Source: Chloroflexota bacterium (GTDB lineage Bacteria > Chloroflexota > Dormibacteria > Dormibacterales > Dormibacteraceae). Taken from it: a DNA stretch of 64,000 bases. A program made the position numbers and the translations under genes. Location: assembly GCA_005882135.1 (NCBI GenBank), contig VBDR01000027.1:1-64000 (forward strand), in the 5' to 3' direction. Under the pieces are notes generated by a model, which was not told the origin of the DNA, did no database searches, and saw nothing but the letters and a program-made list of their open reading frames with translations. The stretch's first letter is position 1. Each line of letters begins with the position of its first letter. This document shows, piece after piece, positions 1-13,827 of this stretch.

Positions 1-2196
<2,196 letters not shown>

Positions 2197-2234
2197 CCTT
2201 TTTCCTCTTCTTCCTTATCTATGTATCTATTCGG

Positions 2235-2246
2235 ATCTATATGTCT
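2235..2246. promoter_or_regulatory. Shared 12-mer in rpoB-rpoC spacer
   Basis: The AT-rich 113-bp spacer between rpoB and rpoC (2197-2309) contains ATCTATATGTCT. The same 12 bases occur at 12728-12739 immediately upstream of rplK. On the coding strand it reads AGACATATAGAT. In a genome this GC-rich a shared AT-rich 12-mer in two spacers of the same functional group is unlikely to be chance, but its role (processing site, internal promoter, translational enhancer) is unknown. Confidence 0.4.
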
Positions 2247-2309
2247 ATCCGGCCGAACCTCGCGACATTCGCGATTTCGCGAGGACTCCATCTGGTTTGA
2301 ATCCCGGCC

Positions 2310-5849
<3,540 letters not shown>

Positions 5850-5925
5850 TTCGGTACTCCTTCCAGGAAAAAGGGCGCGCTCAGTTAAAGGGCAGGGTGA
5901 GCGGCCGGGACGTGCACGAACGGCC

Positions 5926-5931
5926 AGTATA
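5926..5931 (-). promoter_or_regulatory. Candidate -10 box for rpoBC (TATACT)
   Basis: In the 195-bp divergent spacer between rpoB and the aminotransferase gene the minus strand reads TATACT about 77 bp upstream of the rpoB start. No convincing -35 box lies 16-18 bp away (TTGAAC at 5957-5962 is about 25 bp off), so this is a motif-only call. On the plus strand, TATACC at 6007-6012 could serve the divergent gene. Confidence 0.35.
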
Positions 5932-6044
5932 CGACGAAATACCCGTCCGTGGGGACGTTCAAACAGGACCAGGCGAAGTGGCCGCCTGGCCGAGGGTTTC
6001 CGGCACTATACCACCCGCCCACGGATGCCGCTAGCCTGTCGCTG

Positions 6045-7196
6045 ATGCCTGATTGGAAGGCTCTCCGGGCTGAATTTCCTCTCCTGGACCGCTGCATTTA
6101 CCTCAACGCCTGCTCCCTCGGACCTCTTCCCCGGCGGGGCCGTGCCGCCCTTGCCAGATACGCCCAGGACTGGGACGAGCAGGGCACCCCGGTCTGGTTT
6201 TCGACCTGGCTGCCGCTCCTCGAGCGCTTTCGCGGGAAGGTCGGCGAGCTGCTCCAGGCCCCGGCCGGCTCGACGGCGATCGCCCCGTCCGTTTCCGTCG
6301 CCCTGAGCACCCTGGCGACGGGACTACCGCTGCCGAAGGGCCGGAGCAAGGTCCTGATCGGCGAGCTGGACTTCCCGACCATCGGCCACCAGTGGCTCTC
6401 GAGACCGGAGTACGAGGTCGAGTTCGTCCCGTCCCGCGACGGCATGACCATCCCGCCGGAGGCCTTCGCCGAGAGGATCGACTCCCAGACCGCGCTGGTC
6501 GCGACGACCCATCTCTTCTACACGACCGGCTACCTCCAGGACGTGCGCGCGATCGCCGACGCCGCCCACTCGGCTGGCGCCCTGTGCGTGATCGACGGCT
6601 ACCAGACGTGCGGATGCGTGCCGCTCGACGTGTCGGCGATGGAGTGCGACGCGTTCGTGGGCGGATGTCTGAAATGGTTGAGCGGAGGTCCGGGCAACGC
6701 CTTCCTGTACGTCAGGCCTGAGCTGATCCCGAAGGTCCGCCCGCAGGGCACCGGCTGGTTTGCGACCCGAGACCCTTTCTCTTTCACGCTGCAGGAGCTG
6801 GTCTTCGCATCCGACGCGAGACGTCTCGAGACGGGGACCTGGGCCATGGCGTCCCACTACGCCGGGCTGGCCGGCCTGGAGCTGATCCTCGAGGTGGGCG
6901 TTGGAAACATCCAGGAGCGCCTCCGCGACCTGACCGACCGCATCCTCGAGCGGTGCGACGAGGCCGGCGTGAACACCTTCACGCCGCGAGAGCGCGCCCG
7001 CCGGTGCGGCATCGTGACCCTCGAGTGCGAACATCCCGAGGACGTCGAGGCGAAGCTGCACGCCGAAGGCGTCATCGTCGACTCGCGGCCGGGCCGGATC
7101 CGACTCTCACCACACTGGTGCGTGACCGCAAAGGAGCTGGAGCGCGGCATGGACCTGGTCCTGGACCATGTGGGGGCCGCGAGCAGAACCTCGTAA
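6045..7196 (+). CDS. Class V aminotransferase-fold PLP enzyme (cysteine desulfurase/kynureninase-like)
   Basis: 383-aa fold-type I PLP-dependent enzyme of the class V family. The PLP-binding lysine is probably Lys210 in GGCLKWLSGGPGN, and the cofactor-ring aspartate lies in VIDGYQTCG. The family includes cysteine desulfurases, kynureninases, isopenicillin-N epimerases and serine-glyoxylate aminotransferases, and the sequence does not settle the substrate. No conserved mobile-loop cysteine of a typical NifS/SufS is evident, so sulfur transfer is not assumed. I chose the ATG at 6045 (MPDWKALRAEFPLLD), which aligns with the usual N-terminus. The frame is open upstream to 5949, but that part looks non-coding. 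It is divergent from rpoB and followed by the pgmB-like gene 44 bp later. Confidence 0.85.
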   Translation: MPDWKALRAEFPLLDRCIYLNACSLGPLPRRGRAALARYAQDWDEQGTPVWFSTWLPLLERFRGKVGELLQAPAGSTAIAPSVSVALSTLATGLPLPKGRSKVLIGELDFPTIGHQWLSRPEYEVEFVPSRDGMTIPPEAFAERIDSQTALVATTHLFYTTGYLQDVRAIADAAHSAGALCVIDGYQTCGCVPLDVSAMECDAFVGGCLKWLSGGPGNAFLYVRPELIPKVRPQGTGWFATRDPFSFTLQELVFASDARRLETGTWAMASHYAGLAGLELILEVGVGNIQERLRDLTDRILERCDEAGVNTFTPRERARRCGIVTLECEHPEDVEAKLHAEGVIVDSRPGRIRLSPHWCVTAKELERGMDLVLDHVGAASRTS

Positions 7197-7240
7197 TTTC
7201 GCACCGCTGACGAGCCGCCCGCCAGGCATGCGGAACCGTC

Positions 7241-7951
7241 ATGTTTCGCTGTGTGCCGTTGGGCCTGCCGCAAACCATCCGCGCCTGCCTTTTCGACCTC
7301 GACGGCGTGATCACCCAGACCGCCAAGGTCCACGCCCGGGCCTGGAAGCAGGTCTTCGACGAATTCCTCCAGACCCGCGGGCAACCTGCCTTCGACCCTA
7401 TGCACGACTACGACGACTACGTCGACGGCAAGCCCCGCACCGACGGCGTCCGCTCGTTCCTTGAATCCCGCCACATCACCGTTCCGGACGAGGCCGTGGA
7501 GGACATGGCCGAGCGCAAGGACCGCCTGTTCCTCGACCTCATCCACCGGCACGGCGTCCAGACCTACGATGGGACCGTTCGCTACGTCCACTCGGCTCGG
7601 GCGGCCGGGCTCAAGGTCGCCGTCGTCTCCTCCAGCAAGCACACCACCGATGTCCTGCGAGCGGCAAAGCTGGATGGACTTTTTGACGGCCAGGTCGACG
7701 GCAACGTCGCGGAGCGGGAGCACCTGAGGGGAAAGCCAGCGCCCGATACCTATCTCAAGGCGGCAGAGATGCTCGACGCGACTGCGCCGAAATCAGCGGT
7801 CTACGAAGACGCGCTCGCGGGCGTCGAGGCCGGCCGCGCCGGCGGCTTTGGCCTCGTCATCGGCATCGATCGCGTAGGCCAGGCGGAAGCCCTTCGCCGG
7901 CACGGCGCCGACATCGTGGTCAACGACCTCGCGGAGCTCATGGCGGATTGA
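7241..7951 (+). CDS. pgmB: HAD-superfamily beta-phosphoglucomutase-like enzyme
   Basis: 236-aa HAD hydrolase. Motif I is FDLDGVITQT, with nucleophile and acid/base aspartates; motif II is VVSSS; the motif III lysine lies in GKPAPDTY; motif IV is YEDALAGVEAG. This arrangement plus the cap region (DYVDGKPRTDG) matches beta-phosphoglucomutases, which interconvert beta-glucose 1-phosphate and glucose 6-phosphate. The gene ends one base before the GTG of a GH65 phosphorylase. That pairing is the usual genetic signature of inverting disaccharide phosphorylases: the phosphorylase releases beta-glucose 1-phosphate and PgmB routes it to glycolysis. No strong Shine-Dalgarno precedes the ATG. Confidence 0.85.
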   Translation: MFRCVPLGLPQTIRACLFDLDGVITQTAKVHARAWKQVFDEFLQTRGQPAFDPMHDYDDYVDGKPRTDGVRSFLESRHITVPDEAVEDMAERKDRLFLDLIHRHGVQTYDGTVRYVHSARAAGLKVAVVSSSKHTTDVLRAAKLDGLFDGQVDGNVAEREHLRGKPAPDTYLKAAEMLDATAPKSAVYEDALAGVEAGRAGGFGLVIGIDRVGQAEALRRHGADIVVNDLAELMAD

Positions 7952-7952
7952 C

Positions 7953-10490
7953 GTGATCCGGAACGACCACTTCACGTGCGAGCCGTGGAATGTCCGCGAA
8001 GTCAGGCTCGACCTCGACCGCCTCGGCCAGTCCGAATCCATCTTCGCACTGTCCAACGGACACATCGGCTGGCGCGCCAACCTCGATGAGGGCGAGCCGC
8101 ACACCATCGCCGGCTCCTACCTGAACGCGGTCTTCGAGGCCGTTCCTCTCCCATATGCGGAGACTGCGTACGGCTATCCGGAGGCGGGACAGACCCTGGT
8201 CAACGTGACCGACGGCAAGATCATCCGCCTGCTCGTCGACGACGAGCCGTTCGACATCCGCTACGGCAAGCTGGGGTCCCACGAGCGTGTGCTCGATCTC
8301 AAGACCGGACTCCTGACGAGGACGGTCGAGTGGGAGTCGCCGGCGCACCACACCGTCCGGGTCCGCTCGACGCGGATGGTCTCGCTGGTCGATCGCGCGC
8401 TAGCCGCAGTCCTCTATGAGGTCGAGCCGATCGGCGCTGAGGTCGAGCTCGTCGTCCAGTCCGAGCTGGTAGCCAACGAGCCCCTCGACGTCAAGCAAGG
8501 TACCGACCCGCGGGCGGCCGACGTCACCGAGAATCCGCTGGCCGCTGAGCTTTCGGCCGCGACCGAACGCGGGGCGGTGCTGATTCACTCCACCAAGGGC
8601 AGCTACCTACGGGTCGCCGCGGCGATGGAGCACGTGGTGCGGGCGCCGCAGGGCTCCGAGACCAAATGTGAGAGCGACGCCGATTGGGCCCGCTTCACCG
8701 TCGCGTCCAGGGTCAAGCCTGGACAGCGCCTGACGCTGGTCAAGTTCGTGGCCTACGGCTGGTCGAGCCTGCGCTCGGTGCCAGCGATGCGATCACAGGT
8801 GGAAGGCGCGCTCGCAGCGGCGGTTGCGCACGGCTGGAAAGGACTGGCCGCCGCCCAGCGCCGCTACCTCGACAGCTTCTGGTCGCGCTCTGACGTGGAG
8901 CTCGTGGGCGATGACGAGGTCCAGCAGGCCATTCGCTTTGCCCTGTTCCAAGTGCTGCAGTCGGCGGCGCGCGCCGAGCAGCGGGCGATCCCCGCGAAAG
9001 GGCTCACAGGCCCGGGCTACGACGGTCACACGTTTTGGGACATGGAAACGTTCGTCCTCCCCGTCCTCACCTACACGGCGCCCGACTGTGTCGCCGACGC
9101 GCTGCGCTGGCGACACTCGATCCTCGACCTTGCACGCGACCGTGCGCGCGACCTCGGGCTCCGCGGCGCCGCGTTTCCGTGGCGAACTATCCGCGGCGAG
9201 GAGTGCTCCGGCTACTGGCCCGCGTCAACCGCCGCGTTTCACATCAACGCGGACATCGCCGAGGCCGTCCTTCGCTACGTGAGCGCGACGGGGGATGTGC
9301 GGTTCGAGCAGAGCGTGGGCGCGGAGCTCCTCATCGAGACCGCGCGATTGTGGGCATCTCTCGGCCATCACGACCGCAACGGAGAGTTTCGGATCGACGG
9401 GGTCACCGGGCCTGATGAGTACAGCGCCCTGGCCGACAACAACCTGTACACGAACCTGATGGCGCAGCGAAACCTCAACGCCGCGGCGGACGCCGCCGGC
9501 CGCAACCCTGGAATCGCCAGGCGATTGAAGGTCACCGCGGCAGAGGTCAAGGCCTGGCGCAAGGCCGCGGCGAGCGTCTACATCCCATACGAGCCCGACC
9601 TGCGGATCCACAAACAGGCGAGCCAGTTCACCGATCACGAGCACTGGGACTTCGCCCACACCAGGGCCGACCAGTACCCGCTGTTCCTCCACTTCCCCTA
9701 CTTCGACCTCTACCGCAAGCAGGTGGTTAAACAGGCCGACCTGGTCCTGGCGATGCACCTTCGGGGCGACGCCTTCACAGCCGAGGAGAAGGCGCGCAAC
9801 TTCGCGTACTACGAGGCGATCACCGTCCGCGACTCATCGCTCTCGTCATGCACGCAGGCCGTCATCGCGGCCGAGGTCGGGCACCTGCGGCTGGCGCACG
9901 ACTACCTGGCCGAGGCGGCGCTCATGGACCTGGACGATCTCGAGCGCAACGTTCGGGACGGCGTCCACATGGGCTCGGCGGCGGGCGCGTGGATCGCCGC
10001 CGTTCAGGGTCTCGGAGGAATGCGGCACCACGGCGAGTCGCTTGGATTCAGTCCGCGGCTGCCGGCGGCGATTCGCAAGCTGACCTTCCGGGTCACCTTC
10101 CTTGGACGCCTGATCAAGGTGACCGTCGACCGCCGGCGCGCCACCTACACGCTCATGCGCGGCCGGCCGCTGACGTTCGATCACCACGGCGAACCGGTTC
10201 GGCTTGGGCGGGCGAGACCGCTGGTGCGGGCGATTCCGCCCATCAACCCGCCGCCCGAGCCGCATCAGCCCGCGGGCCGCGAGCCTACGCGCCGCTTCCT
10301 TTCCTCACTCGCTGGGGAAGGTGGCCCCGCCGCCAAGCGGCCGGGCCGGATGGGGGGCTCCGACCCTACTTCAGCTCCGCCGTCGCGCCCGCTTCCTTCA
10401 GGCGGGCGACAGCCTTCTCGGCGTCGGCCTTCGATACGTTCTCGAGCACCGGCTTCGGCGCGGCGTCGACCAGGTCCTTCGCCTCCTTGA
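7953..10490 (+). CDS. Glycoside hydrolase family 65 disaccharide phosphorylase
   Basis: 845-aa inverting alpha-glucoside phosphorylase (maltose, trehalose, kojibiose or nigerose type; specificity not assignable here). The GTG start lies one base after the pgmB stop. The general acid is probably Glu489 in [15 protein letters not shown], inside the (alpha/alpha)6 barrel, and the phosphate-site region follows. Homology to the family ends near residue 780. The last 60 or so residues read through a GC-rich dispersed repeat (10301-10358) and then antisense into the 3' end of rplL, overlapping that gene by 125 bp, so the tail is Pro/Arg/Ser-rich and probably not functional. The substrate is likely an intracellular storage or scavenged disaccharide. 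Confidence 0.9.
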   Translation: MIRNDHFTCEPWNVREVRLDLDRLGQSESIFALSNGHIGWRANLDEGEPHTIAGSYLNAVFEAVPLPYAETAYGYPEAGQTLVNVTDGKIIRLLVDDEPFDIRYGKLGSHERVLDLKTGLLTRTVEWESPAHHTVRVRSTRMVSLVDRALAAVLYEVEPIGAEVELVVQSELVANEPLDVKQGTDPRAADVTENPLAAELSAATERGAVLIHSTKGSYLRVAAAMEHVVRAPQGSETKCESDADWARFTVASRVKPGQRLTLVKFVAYGWSSLRSVPAMRSQVEGALAAAVAHGWKGLAAAQRRYLDSFWSRSDVELVGDDEVQQAIRFALFQVLQSAARAEQRAIPAKGLTGPGYDGHTFWDMETFVLPVLTYTAPDCVADALRWRHSILDLARDRARDLGLRGAAFPWRTIRGEECSGYWPASTAAFHINADIAEAVLRYVSATGDVRFEQSVGAELLIETARLWASLGHHDRNGEFRIDGVTGPDEYSALADNNLYTNLMAQRNLNAAADAAGRNPGIARRLKVTAAEVKAWRKAAASVYIPYEPDLRIHKQASQFTDHEHWDFAHTRADQYPLFLHFPYFDLYRKQVVKQADLVLAMHLRGDAFTAEEKARNFAYYEAITVRDSSLSSCTQAVIAAEVGHLRLAHDYLAEAALMDLDDLERNVRDGVHMGSAAGAWIAAVQGLGGMRHHGESLGFSPRLPAAIRKLTFRVTFLGRLIKVTVDRRRATYTLMRGRPLTFDHHGEPVRLGRARPLVRAIPPINPPPEPHQPAGREPTRRFLSSLAGEGGPAAKRPGRMGGSDPTSAPPSRPLPSGGRQPSRRRPSIRSRAPASARRRPGPSPP
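10301..10358. repeat. Dispersed GC-rich hairpin repeat, copy 1 (degenerate B-type)
   Basis: Relative of the copy at 27975-28034: a GGGGAAGGTGGC core, then a GCCGCC-n-GCGG hairpin, then CCGGATGGGG. It is read as the C-terminal tail of the GH65 gene and lies at the convergent junction with rplL, where a hairpin could also stop transcription. Confidence 0.65.
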
Positions 10491-10764
10491 GGCCGAGCTG
10501 CGTCAGCTCGCGGACCGCCTTGATCACGTTGATCTTGCTGTCGCCGACCGCCGTGAGCGTGACGGTGAACTCCGTCTGCTCCTCTTCGGCCGGCGCCGCC
10601 TCGCCGCCGGCCGCCGGTCCGGCCACCGCCGCCACCGCCACCGGTGCCGCCGCTTTGATGCCGAACTCGTCCTCGATTGCCTTCACAGCCTCGACCACGT
10701 CGAGGATGCTCCAGTCTTTGAGGGCCTCCACGAAGTCTTTCGGGGTGATCTTGGTCGCCGCCAT
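10366..10764 (-). CDS. rplL: Large ribosomal subunit protein bL12 (L7/L12)
   Basis: 132-aa stalk protein that recruits translational GTPases. It has an N-terminal dimerisation helix, an Ala/Pro/Glu-rich hinge (about residues 40-62), and the conserved C-terminal domain with [20 protein letters not shown]. The ATG starts 3 nt after the rplJ stop, so the two are co-translated, as usual for making four or six L12 copies per L10. The 3' end is overlapped antisense by the end of the GH65 frame. Confidence 0.98.
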   Translation of the reverse strand: MAATKITPKDFVEALKDWSILDVVEAVKAIEDEFGIKAAAPVAVAAVAGPAAGGEAAPAEEEQTEFTVTLTAVGDSKINVIKAVRELTQLGLKEAKDLVDAAPKPVLENVSKADAEKAVARLKEAGATAELK

Positions 10765-10766
10765 TC

Positions 10767-11300
10767 CTACACTGCCTCCAGTTTGTTCTTGTACGCGTTC
10801 AGCACTCCGAGAAGCTGCTGATGCGGGGTCTGCATGATCGCCACCAGCTGGCCAACAGGCGATTGAAGGGTGCCCAAAAGCTGGGCGATGAGGGTCTCGC
10901 GGGACGGCAGGTCGGCCAGCTGCTTGACCTGCTCCGGCGAGAAGACCCGGCCCTCGACGAGCCCACCCTTGACGTCGAGCTTCAGCCGCGTCGAGCGGAC
11001 GAACTCGTTGATCAGCTTCGAGGGAAGACTCAGGTCGTCGTAGCCAAACGCGATGGCGACCGGGCCTTCGAGCTCGGACTGCAGCGCGGGCACACCGGCG
11101 GCTTCCGCGGCGCGCCGGGCCAGCGTGTTCTTCACGACGCGGTACTCGACGTCACCGCTGCGAAGCTTGCCGCGCAGCTCCTGGATCTGACTGACGGTCA
11201 GGCCGCGATAGTCGGTGAGAACAGCGACCTTGGCCTTCTTCAGCTTCTCGCTGAGCAGCTCGACCTGCTCGGCCTTCTGTTCCTTGCGTGCTCTCGGCAA
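10767..11300 (-). CDS. rplJ: Large ribosomal subunit protein uL10
   Basis: 177-aa L10, base of the L12 stalk. N-terminal rRNA-binding domain ([17 protein letters not shown]) and C-terminal L12-binding helix ([20 protein letters not shown] segment). There is no ATG near the N-terminus; TTG at 11298-11300 is preceded by GGAGG with 9-nt spacing. That Shine-Dalgarno is itself the 3' arm of a terminator hairpin (see the attenuator feature). This couples expression to the leader structure. L10(L12)n is known to bind its own leader in many bacteria and repress the operon. Confidence 0.97.
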   Translation of the reverse strand: MPRARKEQKAEQVELLSEKLKKAKVAVLTDYRGLTVSQIQELRGKLRSGDVEYRVVKNTLARRAAEAAGVPALQSELEGPVAIAFGYDDLSLPSKLINEFVRSTRLKLDVKGGLVEGRVFSPEQVKQLADLPSRETLIAQLLGTLQSPVGQLVAIMQTPHQQLLGVLNAYKNKLEAV

Positions 11301-11301
11301 A

Positions 11302-11345
11302 TAAAAAATCCTCCCTGCCAGACCACGCTCAAAGGCAGGAAGGAT
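11302..11345 (-). terminator. Rho-independent attenuator in rplJ leader, overlapping the rplJ Shine-Dalgarno
   Basis: On the minus strand ATCCTTCCTGCC pairs with GGCAGGGAGGAT (12 bp with one G-U), followed by a run of six T, ending 2 nt before the rplJ TTG start. The 3' arm contains GGGAGGA, the best Shine-Dalgarno for rplJ. The structure can therefore act as a transcription terminator and, if read through, as an RBS-sequestering hairpin. Confidence 0.85.
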
Positions 11346-11426
11346 CCGAAGTCCTTCACTTCCGAATGCCTCGGTAGGAAATTAAGCCTGCTCGCGCTGG
11401 CGCCTACGGTCTACGGCAGGAAACGG
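11346..11426 (-). promoter_or_regulatory. L10 (rplJL) autoregulatory leader RNA
   Basis: The transcribed leader carries the hallmark L10-leader strings CCGTAGACCGTAGG ... TTTCCTACCGAGGC, in which GTAGG pairs with CCTAC around a bulged loop. This matches the L10-leader family as I remember it from Firmicutes and Actinobacteria. A second helix (CGGAAGTGAAGGACTTCGG region) lies between it and the attenuator and could be the antiterminator switch. Confidence 0.75.
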
Positions 11427-11432
11427 ATTATA
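11427..11432 (-). promoter_or_regulatory. -10 box (TATAAT) for rplJL
   Basis: The minus strand reads GCGTATAATCC, a perfect consensus -10 placed just before the L10 leader. No good TTGACA is found 16-18 bp upstream. rplJL is thus probably transcribed from its own promoter as well as by read-through from rplKA. Confidence 0.6.
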
Positions 11433-11540
11433 CGCGAGCCTTTTCCCAGTCCTCCCGCAGGAGCTCCGTGAGAATCAGGTCACGCCATGCGCATCCTCGA
11501 TTCGGGGTGGGCGCAGCCGGACGAGCTTGCCTTGAATGAC

Positions 11541-11558
11541 CGGGCCGTACACGGCCCG
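11541..11558 (-). terminator. Perfect hairpin just after rplA (no T-run)
   Basis: CGGGCCGT-AC-ACGGCCCG is an 8-bp perfect inverted repeat ending 5 bp beyond the rplA stop. It lacks a U-tract, so it may be an mRNA stabiliser, a processing signal or a weak terminator between rplKA and rplJL. Confidence 0.4.
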
Positions 11559-11563
11559 AAAGC

Positions 11564-12295
11564 CTAGCTCGCGACGTGCAGCTTGGCGGCTTCCCTCACG
11601 TCAACCGGCACCGACGGACCCTGCGTCGAAACGAGATAGAAGCTGCGCAGGTACTGCCCCTTCGATGTTGCCGGCTTGTTGCGAATCAGCGCGTCGACCA
11701 GCGTCGCGAGGTTCTGGTGCAGCTGAGTCTGGTCGAACGAGACCTTGCCGATCGGGACGTGGATGATGCCGAACTTGTCGGTCCGGAACTCCACCTTGCC
11801 ACCCTTGGAGTCGCGCACCGCCCGTGCGACGTCGTTGGTCACAGTGCCCGATTTCGGGTTTGGCATCAGGCCGCGCGGCCCGAGGATCTTTCCGAGCGGA
11901 CCGACCTTCGCCATCATGTCCGGGGTCGCGATCGCGGCGTCGAAGTCGGTCCAGCCGTCCGCCACCCGCTTCACCAGGTCGTCGCCACCGACAACGTCGG
12001 CGCCGGCCTCCTGGGCCTCCCGCGCCCTGTCTCCGACAGCGAAAACCGCGACGCGAACCTTCTTACCGGTGCCGTTGGGCAGAACAACCGAACCGCGGAC
12101 CATCTGCTCCGCGTGGCGGGGGTCAACCCCGAGCCGGATGTGCGCCTCGACCGTGGCGTCGAACTTCGAGATCGACGTCTCGCGGACCATCTGGCAGGCC
12201 ACCTCGGGCTCGAGGCCCCCGTTGCCATTGCCGGCCACCGCGGCCTCCACCTTCTTGGCCGCCTCGATGTACTTTTTGCCCCTCTTCTTCGGCAT
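11564..12295 (-). CDS. rplA: Large ribosomal subunit protein uL1
   Basis: 243-aa L1-stalk protein. It has the typical [12 protein letters not shown] start, the [14 protein letters not shown] signature and the C-terminal half of domain I. An Asn/Gly-rich insertion (NGNGG) sits near residue 25. The ATG overlaps the rplK stop by one base (TAATG), showing translational coupling. Confidence 0.98.
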   Translation of the reverse strand: MPKKRGKKYIEAAKKVEAAVAGNGNGGLEPEVACQMVRETSISKFDATVEAHIRLGVDPRHAEQMVRGSVVLPNGTGKKVRVAVFAVGDRAREAQEAGADVVGGDDLVKRVADGWTDFDAAIATPDMMAKVGPLGKILGPRGLMPNPKSGTVTNDVARAVRDSKGGKVEFRTDKFGIIHVPIGKVSFDQTQLHQNLATLVDALIRNKPATSKGQYLRSFYLVSTQGPSVPVDVREAAKLHVAS

Positions 12296-12723
12296 TACTC
12301 GATGACCTCCAGGCCCATCGACCGGGCGGTGCCTTCGATCATCTTCATAGCCGCGTCCGGTTCGTATGCGTTCAGGTCCTTGCGCTTCAGCTCCACGATC
12401 TGGCGCAGCTGCTGCCGTGTGACGCGGCCGATCTTTTCGCGGTTCGGCTTCGCCGAGCCTTTATCGACACCGGCGGCACGCTTCAGCAGCTGGACCGCGG
12501 GCGGCGTCTTGAGCACGAAGGAGAAGCTGCGGTCCTCGAAGATGGTGATCAGCGCCGGCACGACATCACCGGCCTGCTGAGCCGTGCGCTCGTTGTAGGC
12601 CTTGGTGAACTCCATGATGTTGATGCCGTGCGGGCCAAGCGCGGTTCCGACAGGCGGCGCCGGAGTTGCCTTGCCGGCCTGCAGCTCGAGCTTGAGTACC
12701 GCTCGGACCTTCTTCTTACCCAT
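12295..12723 (-). CDS. rplK: Large ribosomal subunit protein uL11
   Basis: 142-aa L11 that binds the GTPase-associated 23S rRNA region. N-terminal proline helix ([21 protein letters not shown]) and C-terminal rRNA-binding domain are complete. The start is ATG at 12723, with AGACATATAGAT (minus strand) 4 nt upstream. It precedes rplA in the usual order. Confidence 0.98.
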   Translation of the reverse strand: MGKKKVRAVLKLELQAGKATPAPPVGTALGPHGINIMEFTKAYNERTAQQAGDVVPALITIFEDRSFSFVLKTPPAVQLLKRAAGVDKGSAKPNREKIGRVTRQQLRQIVELKRKDLNAYEPDAAMKMIEGTARSMGLEVIE

Positions 12724-12727
12724 ACCT

Positions 12728-12739
12728 ATCTATATGTCT
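12728..12739. promoter_or_regulatory. Shared 12-mer in nusG-rplK spacer
   Basis: ATCTATATGTCT, identical to 2235-2246 upstream of rpoC, fills much of the 28-bp spacer between nusG and rplK. Its coding-strand reading contains TATAGA, which resembles a -10 box, but there is no room for a leader, so a role in translation or RNA processing is equally possible. Confidence 0.4.
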
Positions 12740-12751
12740 GTGTGTGGGCGC

Positions 12752-13315
12752 TCAGCGCACCTTCTCGACCTGCAGCAGGTCGAGCTCGACCGGCGTCTCC
12801 CGGCCGAACATGTTGACCAGCACCTTCAGCTTGCCCTTCTCCGGATTGATCTCGTCGACCTTGCCGTGGAAGTCGGTGAAGGGCCCGTCCACGACGCGGA
12901 CGGACTCACCGACCTGGAACTCGACCCGGATCTTCGGGGCTTCCTGCTTCATCTGCTTCTGGATCGCCCGCACCTCTTTTTCCTGCAGGGGCACGGGGCT
13001 GTTCGCCGAGCCGACGAAGCTCGTCACGCCCGGCGTGTTGCGGACCACGAACCACGACTCGTTTGACATCTTCATCTTCACCAGGATGTAGCCGGGGAAG
13101 ATGCGCTTCTGGACGTGGCGCCGCTTGCCGTCCTTGATCTCGATCTCGTCTTCCATCGGGACGAGGACCTGGAGGATCTTGTCCTGCATGTCCATCGACT
13201 CGATCCTTTTCTCGAGGTTCTTCTTGACCTTCTCCTCGTGACCGGAGTAGGCGTGCACGACGTACCACTGCGCTTCCTCTTCGGGCGACGCGGTCTGGCT
13301 CTTCTCGACCGCCAT
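12752..13315 (-). CDS. nusG: Transcription termination/antitermination factor NusG
   Basis: 187 aa. The NGN domain starts at WYVVHAYSGHEEKVKKNLEKR (about residue 17) and binds the RNA polymerase clamp; the C-terminal KOW domain (VRVVDGPFTDFHGKVDEIN) contacts Rho or ribosomal protein S10. The ATG overlaps the secE stop (TGATG). Standard secE-nusG-rplK order. Confidence 0.98.
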   Translation of the reverse strand: MAVEKSQTASPEEEAQWYVVHAYSGHEEKVKKNLEKRIESMDMQDKILQVLVPMEDEIEIKDGKRRHVQKRIFPGYILVKMKMSNESWFVVRNTPGVTSFVGSANSPVPLQEKEVRAIQKQMKQEAPKIRVEFQVGESVRVVDGPFTDFHGKVDEINPEKGKLKVLVNMFGRETPVELDLLQVEKVR

Positions 13316-13551
13316 CAGTGGACCCCGTTGTTGTAGATCGTCCGCTTGGCGGCTTCGCTTACGAAGTAGTCCGTGCCGCCGATGAAGACGCCGAGCAGGA
13401 TCACCGTGAAGATCACGACCAGCGTGTAGCGGTAGAGCTCGGCGCCGGTGGGCCAGACCACCTTGCGGAGCTCGTCGTAGACGTCGCGCAGGAAGTGGCC
13501 GATCCCAGGCTGGGAGGTCGGCTCGTCGCGCTTGCGGGCTGTTACTGCCAT
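13315..13551 (-). CDS. secE: Preprotein translocase subunit SecE
   Basis: 78-aa, single-span SecE of the short Gram-positive type. A cytoplasmic amphipathic helix (FLRDVYDELRKVVWPTGAEL) precedes one transmembrane helix (YTLVVIFTVILLGVFIGGTDY). The conserved VxWP motif is intact. It is 7 bp downstream of rpmG and coupled to nusG. Confidence 0.97.
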   Translation of the reverse strand: MAVTARKRDEPTSQPGIGHFLRDVYDELRKVVWPTGAELYRYTLVVIFTVILLGVFIGGTDYFVSEAAKRTIYNNGVH

Positions 13552-13558
13552 CTGCTGG

Positions 13559-13708
13559 TTACTTCGTCTCCTTGTGAGAAGTGTGCTTGTGACACCACTT
13601 GCAGTACTTGCTGAGCTCGATCCGGTCAGGATCGTTCTTCTTGTTCTTCACGGTGGTGTAATTGCGCCTTTTGCAGACGCCGCAGGCGAGGGTGATGATG
13701 TCTTCCAT
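13559..13708 (-). CDS. rpmG: Large ribosomal subunit protein bL33 (zinc type)
   Basis: 49-aa ribosomal protein read as [20 protein letters not shown] and onward, with two CxxC pairs (C9-x2-C12 and C36-x2-C39) marking the zinc-containing L33. It is the first gene of the rpmG-secE-nusG-rplKA unit, a common arrangement. No obvious Shine-Dalgarno precedes the ATG; the leader instead carries a hairpin with a T-run. Confidence 0.95.
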   Translation of the reverse strand: MEDIITLACGVCKRRNYTTVKNKKNDPDRIELSKYCKWCHKHTSHKETK

Positions 13709-13735
13709 GGTTGGCTCTTTGCTTGGGGGAGAAAG

Positions 13736-13758
13736 AAAAAAGCCTAGGTTTCCTAGGC
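13736..13758 (-). terminator. Hairpin plus T6 in the rpmG leader
   Basis: On the minus strand GCCTAGG-AAA-CCTAGGC is followed by TTTTTT, about 28 nt upstream of the rpmG ATG. TACTAT (13766-13771) just upstream could be a -10 box. The gene further upstream is divergent, so this terminator lies inside the leader of the rpmG operon and would work as an attenuator, or it terminates antisense transcription. Confidence 0.55.
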
Positions 13759-13827
13759 GCTGTCAATAGTAGCAGAGGACTCCGAGGGCTTTGACTGCGT
13801 GTCCGGGATCGTGGCTGACCTGGCCAT

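Noticed and set aside
5957..5962. TTGAAC as the -35 box of the rpoB promoter
   Set aside because: It is about 25 bp from the TATACT -10 candidate, too far for a standard promoter.
6045..7196. Aminotransferase as a SufS/IscS cysteine desulfurase
   Set aside because: No suf/isc neighbours and no evident conserved catalytic cysteine loop; left at family level.
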